This document shows positions 1 through 6,164 of a DNA stretch of 10,350 bases, piece after piece. Location of the stretch: positions 1 through 10,350 of the forward strand of contig CAKTGD010000047.1 in the NCBI GenBank assembly GCA_934561335.1, written 5' to 3'. The notes below the pieces were generated by a model, which searched no databases, was not told where the DNA came from, and worked only from the letters and a program-made list of their open reading frames with translations. Origin of the DNA: an uncultured Oscillospiraceae bacterium. Lineage in GTDB: Bacteria > Bacillota_A > Clostridia > Oscillospirales > Oscillospiraceae. How positions within the stretch are numbered: the first letter of the stretch is position 1; the number at the start of each line of letters is the position of its first letter. The position numbers and the translations under genes are program-made.

Positions 1-56
1 ATCTAACCTATACGCACACATCTTTCAGTTAGATGTAGCTAACTATCGTGTCTTGG

Positions 57-76
57 AAAAGCCGCATTGCTGCGGC
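57..76 (-). terminator. Possible leftward terminator or attenuator hairpin
   Basis: Read leftward, six perfect pairs (GCCGCA/TGCGGC) close a GCAA tetraloop and are followed by TTTT. The stem is short and the T-run has only four bases, so termination would be weak. It lies about 80 nt downstream of the promoter at 160-188, before any long leftward ORF. That position would suit an attenuator in a leader transcript. A purine-rich GGGAGGGG run and a 12-codon ORF (starting MRLFQD) overlap it. Confidence 0.3.
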
Positions 77-117
77 ACCCCTCCCAAAGCTATTCTTGCT
101 TAATTTAGCGTTTTCGG

Positions 118-138
118 ATGATTTTCTTAGAAAATCAT
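118..138. repeat. Perfect 9-bp inverted repeat, 3-nt loop
   Basis: The arms ATGATTTTC and GAAAATCAT are exactly complementary around TTA. On the leftward transcript from the promoter at 160-188 this hairpin would lie about 15 nt after the predicted start. It also encloses a minimal ORF (ATG ATT TTC TAA) preceded by a GGGGAG ribosome-binding-like run. It has no T-tract, so it is not a terminator. It could be a protein-binding palindrome or a leader stem-loop. Confidence 0.5.
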
Positions 139-159
139 TACTCCCCATTTCTGCTCCAA

Positions 160-188
160 AGTATAGCACCGCCGATGGTTAGTGTCAA
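160..188 (-). promoter_or_regulatory. Strong leftward sigma-70-type promoter
   Basis: On the minus strand, TTGACA (188-183) and TATACT (165-160) are separated by exactly 17 bp. This is a consensus -35, an optimal spacer and a near-consensus -10. Transcription would start near 153 and run leftward out of the window. The -35 box sits in the centre of the palindrome at 174-197, so a repressor bound there would be expected to block RNA polymerase. The downstream gene is not in the window. Confidence 0.65.
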
Positions 189-197
189 CTAACCATC
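174..197. promoter_or_regulatory. Palindromic operator candidate over the leftward -35 box
   Basis: Ten-base arms GATGGTTAGT and ACTAACCATC are perfectly complementary around GTCA. The -35 hexamer of the leftward promoter falls in the middle, as expected for a repressor site. The GTTAG/CTAAC half-sites recur at 28-43 with the same 6-nt internal spacing. The half-site resembles that of DtxR/IdeR-family metal regulators, whose consensus also contains GGTTAG and CTAACC, but the spacing differs, so I do not assign a regulator. Confidence 0.5.
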
Positions 198-243
198 TCT
201 CATCTTTTCCTCTGCCTTCGGAGAGCGTACAAAGCAGCTGCCC

Positions 244-444
244 TTATTCTTTGATTATAGCATCCCACGGTTTGCGCCGCCAATGGTTAAGAAAATCGTT
301 GACGCTTTTTCTATTTCTGGCTATAATAGGCGCACCGAGGATGGACGCCTTTCCATCTGCTTTCTTATGACCACAACACATACCACAGACGCTTCCGGGA
401 CGCACGGGAAAAGCGGGCAAAAGATGCCACAAGACCATTTGCAT
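244..444 (-). CDS. Doubtful small ORF, 66 codons, leftward
   Basis: This is an open frame with a possible start at 444, or internally at 436, and a stop at 244. It contains a cysteine cluster (C-x2-C-C in CGMCCGHKK) followed by basic residues, which could suggest a small metal-binding protein. No ribosome binding site precedes either ATG, the family is not recognised, and it overlaps the rightward ORF at 283-498 on the opposite strand. At most one of the two is likely to be real. It is listed because no better gene explains this stretch. Confidence 0.15.
   Translation of the reverse strand: MQMVLWHLLPAFPVRPGSVCGMCCGHKKADGKASILGAPIIARNRKSVNDFLNHWRRKPWDAIIKE
254..283 (-). promoter_or_regulatory. 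Second leftward promoter candidate (extended -10)
   Basis: On the minus strand a consensus TATAAT (259-254) is preceded by TGC, giving an extended -10 element. TTGGCG (283-278) lies 18 bp upstream as a moderate -35. It would drive transcription in the same direction as the promoter at 160-188, about 95 bp upstream of it. The two may be tandem promoters of one leftward element gene. Confidence 0.4.
299..327 (+). promoter_or_regulatory. Rightward promoter facing the tRNA/att junction
   Basis: TTGACG (299-304) and a perfect TATAAT (322-327) are spaced by exactly 17 bp. Transcription would start near 334 and proceed through the small ORF ending at 498 and the tRNA fragment to the terminator at 621-662. 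If the left side is an integrated element, this promoter points out of it. In an excised circle it would read across the joined ends into the opposite terminus. An ORF of nine codons (ATG at 340) overlaps the ATG at 367 of the small rightward ORF. Confidence 0.6.
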
Positions 445-498
445 TTCAGCCGAAAGCGCCGGAAACGGCTAAAAATCAATACAAATCACGGCTTTTGA
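367..498 (+). CDS. Doubtful small basic ORF next to the att site
   Basis: This frame opens at 283, but the first ATG downstream of the rightward promoter at 299-327 is at 367, giving 43 residues. The product would be strongly basic near its end (SRKRRKRLK) and rich in threonine and histidine. It stops at 498, just before the tRNA fragment. Position and promoter fit a small element gene at the terminus, similar in size to excisionase-like proteins, but I see no helix-turn-helix pattern and no ribosome binding site. It overlaps the leftward ORF at 244-444. Function unknown. Confidence 0.2.
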   Translation: MTTTHTTDASGTHGKSGQKMPQDHLHFSRKRRKRLKINTNHGF

Positions 499-507
499 TT
501 CGTTCGC

Positions 508-547
508 ATCCGAGAGGTCGAGGGTTCGAATCCCTTCAGGTCCACCA
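508..547 (+). tRNA. 3' half of a tRNA gene (probably tRNA-Arg), likely att core
   Basis: The order matches a tRNA 3' half: a candidate anticodon-stem 3' strand CCGAG (510-514), variable loop AGGTC, T stem GAGGG/CCCTT around the loop TTCGAAT (525-531), acceptor 3' strand CAGGTCC (537-543), discriminator A and encoded CCA (545-547). A partner acceptor strand GGACCTG, a D arm and an anticodon-stem 5' strand are absent upstream. The T arm and variable loop resemble bacterial tRNA-Arg genes, but the anticodon cannot be read because homology ends at the anticodon loop. Tyrosine recombinases often cross over in that loop and leave such a duplicated 3' half at the distal end of the inserted element. 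A decayed tRNA is the alternative. Confidence 0.75.
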
Positions 548-560
548 AACAGGTATTGGA

Positions 561-604
561 CGAACACCTATTTCATCAGCGGCGGCTTCGCCGTGAAATG
601 TTCG
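561..604 (+). repeat. Long interrupted stem-loop downstream of the tRNA fragment
   Basis: Three consecutive paired segments share one axis: CGAACA/TGTTCG, TTTCA/TGAAA and CGGCG/CGCCG, closed by a GCTT loop. Unpaired bases (CCTA, TCAG) occur only on the 5' side. There is no T-run after it, so it is not a simple terminator; a real terminator follows at 621-662. It may be a 3'-trailer structure for tRNA maturation or a copy of an intergenic palindromic repeat. Confidence 0.5.
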
Positions 605-620
605 CTCTGATCCACAACAG

Positions 621-662
621 AAAAGCGCCGTCTTGGAAGTGATTCCGAGGCGGTGCTTTTTT
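621..662 (+). terminator. Rho-independent terminator of the tRNA transcription unit
   Basis: A near-continuous 18-pair hairpin with a few G-T pairs starts at AAAAGCGCCG, is closed by a GTGA tetraloop (639-642), and ends in GGCGGTGC followed by six T (657-662). It is the natural end of the rightward tRNA transcript. It should also stop any transcript from the promoter at 299-327 before it becomes antisense to recD2. Read leftward the hairpin ends in TTTTC, so it may be weakly bidirectional. Confidence 0.85.
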
Positions 663-723
663 ACTATCCGCACATTCGCTTTCCGCTATTCCTCGAGAGC
701 CCCGAAAGAACGCCGCATACCGC

Positions 724-779
724 AAAAATAGAAGACCGCCTTCTCAGTGAGCAATGACTCTCCTTGAGATGGCGGCCTT
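724..779 (-). terminator. Terminator of the uvrB-recD2 operon
   Basis: Just past the recD2 stop, arms at 765-779 and 732-746 pair at 13 of 15 positions. On the minus strand they are followed by CTA and then TTTTT (728-724). The stem includes the GC-rich block CCGCC/GGCGG. This is the only clear leftward terminator I see in the gene cluster. It is convergent with the terminator at 621-662. The short gap between them (663-723) shows nothing recognisable. Confidence 0.8.
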
Positions 780-785
780 GATTTT

Positions 786-2993
786 TTAGTTTTTGATATC
801 CTCCCGCAGCCGTCGCCGCAAGCCGCTGTATCTGCGCTGCTGGCGGTCGTTGGCTGCCATCTGCCCCGGTACCAGATCGTCGCCCACCAGCACCAGAAGC
901 TCCCGTGCCCGCGTGATTGCGGTGTACAAAACGCCCCGCACCATCAACGACGGCGCCGCCGGGGCCGCGGCCAGCACCACGCAGCGGTATTCGCTGCCCT
1001 GCGCCTTATGTACCGTCACGGCATAGGCCATATCCAGCTGGCCCAGAAGATCCGCCGTATAGACGCAGGTGCGGTCGTCAAACTGTATGGTGATCAGCTC
1101 CCCGGAGGGATCGATCTCCCGGATCACCCCCACATCGCCGTTAAAAATTCCGGTGCCCACAGAGCCATCCGCCTTTTCCCAGACCACATCGTAGTTGTTC
1201 CGGGTCTGCATCACCCGGTCACCCTCGCGAAACACCATGTCGCCCCATGGCTTCTGGTGCTTGCCGGGTGCGGGCGGATTCAGCGCCGCCTGTAGGGCGC
1301 GGTTCAGGTTTACCGTGCCGCACATGCCTTTGCGGGTGGGAGAGAGCACCTGGATCTGCTCGGCCGGAATGCCCATCTTCCCCGGCAGCCGCTGCGCGCA
1401 CAGCTCCACCACCGTCTGCACCAGCCGCTCAGGCGCACGGCGGCACAGGAAGAAAAAGTCGCTCTGGTGATTGCGCAGCTCCGGCGGAAGGCCGCGGTTT
1501 ACGGCGTGGGCACTGCGGATGATGGCGCTCTGCTCCGCCTGACGGAATACCGCCGTCAGCGAAACGGCCGGAATTACGCCGCTGCGCAGCAAATCGCCCA
1601 GCACGTTTCCCGCCCCCACAGAGGGGAGCTGATCGGGGTCGCCCACCATCACCAGCCGGCAGCCCGGCCGCATGGCCCGCAGCAGCGACGCCATCAGCTC
1701 CAGATCCACCATGCTCATCTCGTCAACGATCACGGCGTCCGCTTCCAATGGCTCTTTTTCGTTTTTGCGGAAGGTTACCTCGCCGGTCAGCTCGTTCCAG
1801 CTCATACCCAGACAGCGGTGGATGGTTTGGGCTTCCTTGCCGCACAGCTGGCTCATCCGCTGGGCGGCCCGGCCGGTGGGCGCCAGCAGCACGGTGTCCA
1901 GTCCCATCCGGTCAAACAGTGCCACAATACCCCGCACGGCGGTGGTCTTGCCGGTGCCGGGTCCGCCGCTGAGCAGCACCACGCCCTTTTCCGCGGCCAG
2001 CGCCACGGCGCGGCGCTGCTCGGGGGCATACGAAACGCCCTGCTTTTTTTCTATGTCGGCAATGATCTGCTCCACATTCCGGCCGCAGTCCCAGTCGTCA
2101 CCGCAGGCGGCGGCCAGCCGTCCGGCCACATAGACCTCCGCTTCATACATCCGCCTGAGATAGCAGCCCTCTACATTGGCAATGGGCCGGCACACAACGG
2201 CAAAGCGCTCTTGCAGGCTGTCCAGTGCCTTTTCCGCCGTCTCTTCTCCCACGCCGATCAGCTCCATGGTGGCGGCAACCAGCTTGCTCCGGGGCAAAAA
2301 CACATGCCCGTTGGACAGGTTGTGGCTCAGCTCATAGAGAACCGCCGCCTCGGCCCGGCAGGGATCGTCTCCGTCAAAGCCCATCGCCAGCGCAATCTCG
2401 TCGGCGGCGGCAAAATCCACGCCGCAGCGCTCATCCGTCAGCAGATAGGGGTTATCCTTCAATTTTTCCAGCGTCTCATCGCCATAGGTGCGCAAAAGGC
2501 CCATAGCCAGTGTCACCGGCAGATCATAACGGCCGAGAAATTCCATCACCCGCCGCAGGCCTGTCAGACTGCGAAAGGCGGCGGAAATCTCCGTCGCTTT
2601 TTTTGCGGTGATCCCCTTCAGGGTGGACAGCTTTTCCGGTTCCTCCTCGATCACCCGCAGGGTATCGGCGCCGAAGCGCTCCACCAGCCGGGCGGCGGTG
2701 GCCGGCCCCACGCCCTTCAGCACACCGGAGGAGAGGTAGCAGATCATGTCGTCCTCCTGACGGGGCATACGGCGCTCCACCAGTTCGGCGGTCATCTGCA
2801 CGCCGTAGGTCGGGTGATTGACCCACATACCGGTCACGGTCATCCCCTCGCCCGCAGCGGCAAAGGGGATGCAGCCCACCACGGTGACCACCTCGCCCTG
2901 ATCGGTCAGCAGGCTTAGCACCGTGTAGCCGTTTTCTTCATTCTGAAACACCACATTTTCCACAACACCTTCAATTGTGCTGCGTTCCCCCAT
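786..2993 (-). CDS. recD2: RecD-like ATP-dependent DNA helicase RecD2
   Basis: This is a 735-residue superfamily 1B helicase that unwinds DNA 5' to 3' in the cytoplasm. RecD2 acts outside RecBCD in bacteria lacking RecB and RecC and is linked to replication-fork maintenance and repair. The N-terminal part carries a small barrel-like region (about 1-75) and helix-hairpin-helix repeats (about 86-140). The motor follows: Walker A GGPGTGKTT (343-351), motif II VIVDEMSMVD (421-430), motif III GDPDQLPSVG (451-460), VFRQ (482-485), motif V VTVHKAQGSEY (about 659-669) and motif VI YTAITRAR (690-697). The length is normal for RecD2. The start at 2993 is preceded by GGGGGGAG about 6 nt away and overlaps the previous gene by 23 nt, suggesting translational coupling. 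It is the last gene of the operon. All helicase motifs are intact. Confidence 0.95.
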   Translation of the reverse strand: MGERSTIEGVVENVVFQNEENGYTVLSLLTDQGEVVTVVGCIPFAAAGEGMTVTGMWVNHPTYGVQMTAELVERRMPRQEDDMICYLSSGVLKGVGPATAARLVERFGADTLRVIEEEPEKLSTLKGITAKKATEISAAFRSLTGLRRVMEFLGRYDLPVTLAMGLLRTYGDETLEKLKDNPYLLTDERCGVDFAAADEIALAMGFDGDDPCRAEAAVLYELSHNLSNGHVFLPRSKLVAATMELIGVGEETAEKALDSLQERFAVVCRPIANVEGCYLRRMYEAEVYVAGRLAAACGDDWDCGRNVEQIIADIEKKQGVSYAPEQRRAVALAAEKGVVLLSGGPGTGKTTAVRGIVALFDRMGLDTVLLAPTGRAAQRMSQLCGKEAQTIHRCLGMSWNELTGEVTFRKNEKEPLEADAVIVDEMSMVDLELMASLLRAMRPGCRLVMVGDPDQLPSVGAGNVLGDLLRSGVIPAVSLTAVFRQAEQSAIIRSAHAVNRGLPPELRNHQSDFFFLCRRAPERLVQTVVELCAQRLPGKMGIPAEQIQVLSPTRKGMCGTVNLNRALQAALNPPAPGKHQKPWGDMVFREGDRVMQTRNNYDVVWEKADGSVGTGIFNGDVGVIREIDPSGELITIQFDDRTCVYTADLLGQLDMAYAVTVHKAQGSEYRCVVLAAAPAAPSLMVRGVLYTAITRARELLVLVGDDLVPGQMAANDRQQRRYSGLRRRLREDIKN

Positions 2994-3279
2994 GGGTCTC
3001 CCCCCGTTTCTTCAGTGTGATATGGGGCCGCTCCAACGCGGCCTTTTCCGCCCGCCGCCGTCCCGCGGCGGACAGCCCCTCATCCAGCAAAACCACGTCC
3101 AGCCCTTCAAGCCGGTGCAGCAGCGCTTCCAGCCCCGCGGCGTCCCCAGTAAGGGGAACCCACACAGAAAGCCTGTGCCGGTTCACCGGCCGCAGCACCC
3201 AGTCGGACACCACCCACAGCACCGCCGCGATGCCTGCAGCCTCCAGAAAAGCCGTGATTCCATCCCTTACCAGCGCCAT
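2971..3279 (-). CDS. Unrecognised 102-residue protein with one hydrophobic segment
   Basis: I chose the ATG at 3279 because a strong GGAAGGGGG sits about 8 nt upstream. The open frame extends to 3477, but that extra part lies over the end of uvrA and reads as low-complexity arginine-rich shadow. The product has a hydrophobic N-terminal stretch (about residues 8-29, ITAFLEAAGIAAVLWVVSDW) that could be a membrane anchor. A soluble part follows with a possible alpha/beta pattern (RLSVWVPLTG, LEGLDVVLLDEG) and a basic C-terminus (ERPHITLKKRGE). It lies 56 nt after uvrA and overlaps recD2 by 23 nt, so it is co-translated with a repair helicase. I do not recognise the family. It could be a small anchored accessory protein, but no function can be assigned. 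Confidence 0.75.
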   Translation of the reverse strand: MALVRDGITAFLEAAGIAAVLWVVSDWVLRPVNRHRLSVWVPLTGDAAGLEALLHRLEGLDVVLLDEGLSAAGRRRAEKAALERPHITLKKRGETHGGTQHN

Positions 3280-3335
3280 ACCCGTTCCCCCTTCCAACCG
3301 TATCCTATGCAGGACAGGGGTTCGGAGGTGTCGCG

Positions 3336-6164
3336 TCAGCGCGCCAGCATTTTTTTCAGATATTGCCCGGTGTAGGATTCGGGCACGGCCGCGATTTGCT
3401 CCGGCGTGCCAACGGCCACCACCGTACCGCCGCCTACGCCGCCCTCCGGGCCGAGGTCGATCAGATAGTCGGCGCATTTGATCACGTCCAGATTATGCTC
3501 GATCACCAGCACCGTGTTGCCCGCGTCCACCAGCCGCTGCAAAACATCCAGCAGCTTGCGCACATCATCGGCGTGGAGGCCGGTGGTGGGCTCGTCCAGA
3601 ATATAGATGGTGCGCCCGGTAGAGCGGCGGCTCAGCTCTGTGGCCAGCTTGACCCGCTGGGCCTCGCCGCCGGACAGTGTGGTGGAGGACTGGCCCAGCC
3701 TTACATAGCCAAGGCCCACGTCCTGCAAAGTTTGCAGCCGGGCGGCGATTTTGGGCAGAGCGGAGAAGAAGGGCGCCGCCTCGTCCACCGTCATATCCAG
3801 CACATCGGAGATGGATTTCCCCTTATAGCGTACCTCCAGCGTCTCACGGTTATAGCGCTTGCCGCGGCACACCTCGCAGGGAACGTACACATCCGCCAGA
3901 AAGTGCATCTCGATTTTCAGCACGCCGTCGCCGCAGCAGGCCTCGCACCGGCCGCCCTTGGTGTTGAAGGAGAATCGTCCCGGGCCGTAGCCCCGGGCCT
4001 TGGCCTCCGGCAGAGAGGCAAACAGATCGCGGATGTCATTGAACAGGTTGGTATAGGTGGCGGGGTTGGAGCGAGGCGTCCGGCCGATGGGACTCTGGTC
4101 GATGTTGATGACCTTGTCCAGATGCTCCTCACCCTCCAGCGCGTCGTGCTTGCCGGGGTGCGCCTTCATCCGGTTCAGATCGGCACCCAGACGCTTGAAG
4201 ATGATTTCGTTGACCAGCGAGCTTTTGCCGCTGCCGCTCACGCCGGTGACGCAGGTCAAGGTTCCCAGCGGAATGGAGACATCAATGTTCTTCAGGTTAT
4301 TCTCCCGTGCGCCGCGCACCGTCAGCCATTTGCCGTTTCCCGTGCGGCGGCCTTCAGGCACCTCGATGCGCTTTTTGCCGCTGAGGTACTGGCCTGTCAG
4401 GCTGTTAGGGTCGGCCATCACCTGCTCCGGCGTTCCGGCGGACACCACCTGTCCGCCCAGCGCGCCTGCGCCGGGGCCGATATCGATGAGCCAGTCGGCG
4501 GCGCGCATGGTGTCCTCGTCATGCTCCACCACGATCAGGGTGTTGCCAAGATCCCGCAGCCGCCGCAGGGTATCCAGCAGCTTGTCGTTGTCCCGCTGAT
4601 GCAGGCCGATGGAGGGCTCATCGAGAATATACAGCACGCCCATAAGACTGCTGCCGATCTGGGTGGCCAGACGGATCCGCTGGCTCTCGCCGCCGGACAG
4701 GGTGCCGGAGGAGCGGCTGAGCGTCAGATAGCTCAGGCCCACCGACTGCAAAAACCGCAGCCGGGAGCCGATCTCCTTCAAAATCTGCGCGGCGATCATC
4801 TGCTGATTGCCGGTCAGGCTCAGGCCGTCAAAAAAGGCGATTTCCTCATCCACCGGCATGTCGGTGGCGTCAAAGATGGAAAGGCCGCCCACAGTGACGG
4901 CCAGCGCCTCGCTCCGCAGCCGCTTGCCCCGGCAGGTGGGGCAGGGACAGGCCGCCATAAAGGACTCGATCTCCTTCTTGCTGGCGTCGGACTGGGTCTC
5001 CACATACCGCCGCTCCAGATTGTTGGCGATGCCTTCAAAGGCCTGATGCAGCGTACCCTTGCCCCGGGGCTGATCGTACTCCAGCGTCAGCTTTTCCCCT
5101 TTTGTGCCGTAGAGGATCACGTTCTTCACCTCGTCGGACAGCTGGGCATAGGGCGTGCGCAGGGAGAAATTGTACCGTTTGCTGAGAGCGTCAAAGTACA
5201 TGCGGGAGATGCCGTCGGAACGGATGGAGTTCCAGCCGGTGGCTACCACGGCGCCATCCAGAATGGATTTGCTTTCGTCGGGAATCACCAGCGCGGGGTC
5301 AACCTTCAGCTGCATGCCAAGACCCGTGCAGGTGGGGCAGGCGCCGAAGGGGCTGTTGAAGGAGAACAGGCGCGGCGCCAGCTCTTCAATGGAAACGCCG
5401 CAGTCCTCACAGGCGTAGTTCTGGGAGAAGGACAGATCCTGCCCCTCCCGCAAAAGGTTCACCGTCACAAGGCCGCCGGTCAGATGGGAGGCGGTCTCCA
5501 CGCTGTCGGTCAAGCGGGTGGCAATGTCGTCGCGGATGATCAGGCGATCCACCACGATATCGATCTGATGCTTGAAGCTCTTGGGCAGCTTGATCTCCTC
5601 GTCCAGCTCGTGCATTTCGCCGTCAATACGGGCGCGGACATAGCCGCTGCGGCGGGCGTCCTCCAGCACCTTGGTATGCTCCCCCTTGCGGCCGCGCACC
5701 ACCGGCGCCATCACCTGAATACGGGTGCCCTCCGGCAGCGCCATGATCTGGTCAATGATCTGGTCGATGGTCTGCTGGCGGATCTCCTTGCCACACTTGG
5801 GACAGTGGGGTACGCCGATCCGCGCCCACAAAAGGCGCATATAATCATAGATCTCCGTCACCGTGCCCACGGTGGAACGTGGGTTCTTGCTGGTGGTTTT
5901 CTGGTCGATGGAGATGGCGGGGGAAAGCCCGTCGATATAGTCCACGTCCGGCTTGTCCATCTGGCCCAGAAACATCCGGGCGTAGCTGGACAGGCTCTCC
6001 ACATACCGGCGCTGTCCCTCGGCATAGATGGTGTCAAAGGCAAGGGAGCTTTTGCCGCTGCCGGAAAGGCCCGTCAGCACCACCAGCTTATCCCGGGGGA
6101 TGGTGACATCAATGTTCTTCAGGTTATTCTCCCGGGCGCCCTTGATAAAAATTTCCTTTTGCAT
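3336..6164 (-). CDS. uvrA: Excinuclease ABC subunit UvrA
   Basis: UvrA is the dimeric ABC-type ATPase that finds bulky DNA lesions and loads UvrB in nucleotide excision repair. The product is 942 residues, the usual length. The first ATPase half has Walker [10 protein letters not shown] (32-40), signature LSGGESQ (about 491) and Walker [12 protein letters not shown] (about 515). Zinc-binding cysteines appear as CPKC (about 121), CEDC (about 251) and CPTC (about 277). The second half has Walker [10 protein letters not shown] (about 640), a C-terminal zinc finger CEAC and CEVC (about 740 and 763), signature LSGGEAQ (about 831) and [11 protein letters not shown] (about 857). The start at 6164 has GAGGA 6 nt upstream; the frame stays open to 6398, but that extension overlies the peptidase gene and matches no UvrA. 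It overlaps the upstream gene by 41 nt. All catalytic motifs are present. Confidence 0.97.
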   Translation of the reverse strand: MQKEIFIKGARENNLKNIDVTIPRDKLVVLTGLSGSGKSSLAFDTIYAEGQRRYVESLSSYARMFLGQMDKPDVDYIDGLSPAISIDQKTTSKNPRSTVGTVTEIYDYMRLLWARIGVPHCPKCGKEIRQQTIDQIIDQIMALPEGTRIQVMAPVVRGRKGEHTKVLEDARRSGYVRARIDGEMHELDEEIKLPKSFKHQIDIVVDRLIIRDDIATRLTDSVETASHLTGGLVTVNLLREGQDLSFSQNYACEDCGVSIEELAPRLFSFNSPFGACPTCTGLGMQLKVDPALVIPDESKSILDGAVVATGWNSIRSDGISRMYFDALSKRYNFSLRTPYAQLSDEVKNVILYGTKGEKLTLEYDQPRGKGTLHQAFEGIANNLERRYVETQSDASKKEIESFMAACPCPTCRGKRLRSEALAVTVGGLSIFDATDMPVDEEIAFFDGLSLTGNQQMIAAQILKEIGSRLRFLQSVGLSYLTLSRSSGTLSGGESQRIRLATQIGSSLMGVLYILDEPSIGLHQRDNDKLLDTLRRLRDLGNTLIVVEHDEDTMRAADWLIDIGPGAGALGGQVVSAGTPEQVMADPNSLTGQYLSGKKRIEVPEGRRTGNGKWLTVRGARENNLKNIDVSIPLGTLTCVTGVSGSGKSSLVNEIIFKRLGADLNRMKAHPGKHDALEGEEHLDKVINIDQSPIGRTPRSNPATYTNLFNDIRDLFASLPEAKARGYGPGRFSFNTKGGRCEACCGDGVLKIEMHFLADVYVPCEVCRGKRYNRETLEVRYKGKSISDVLDMTVDEAAPFFSALPKIAARLQTLQDVGLGYVRLGQSSTTLSGGEAQRVKLATELSRRSTGRTIYILDEPTTGLHADDVRKLLDVLQRLVDAGNTVLVIEHNLDVIKCADYLIDLGPEGGVGGGTVVAVGTPEQIAAVPESYTGQYLKKMLAR

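Larger units (their letters stand above)
1..507. mobile_element. Probable terminus of an element integrated at a tRNA gene (partial)
   Basis: This stretch lies on the upstream side of an isolated tRNA 3' half, where an element integrated into a tRNA 3' end would sit. It is visibly richer in A+T than the genes to its right and contains no ORF I can recognise. It holds three promoter-like sequences (two leftward, one rightward), palindromes at 118-138 and 174-197, and repeated GTTAG/CTAAC pentamers (3-7, 28-32, 39-43, 178-182, 189-193). The strong leftward promoter suggests an element gene begins near or beyond base 1; an ATG at 21-19 on the minus strand opens a frame that runs off the edge after seven codons, but it lacks a good ribosome binding site. 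No integrase, relaxase or transposase is visible, so the element type is unknown. A decayed remnant is the main alternative. Confidence 0.55.

Noticed and set aside
182..370. 62-codon plus-strand frame starting at GTG
   Set aside because: It starts inside the palindrome, has no ribosome binding site, and spans the rightward promoter at 299-327.
1467..2918. A 483-codon open frame on the plus strand
   Set aside because: Antisense shadow of recD2, histidine- and glutamine-rich, no domains and no ribosome binding site.
3280..3477. N-terminal extension of the 102-residue protein
   Set aside because: The extra residues are arginine/glycine-rich, overlap the uvrA coding end, and a much better ribosome binding site precedes the ATG at 3279.
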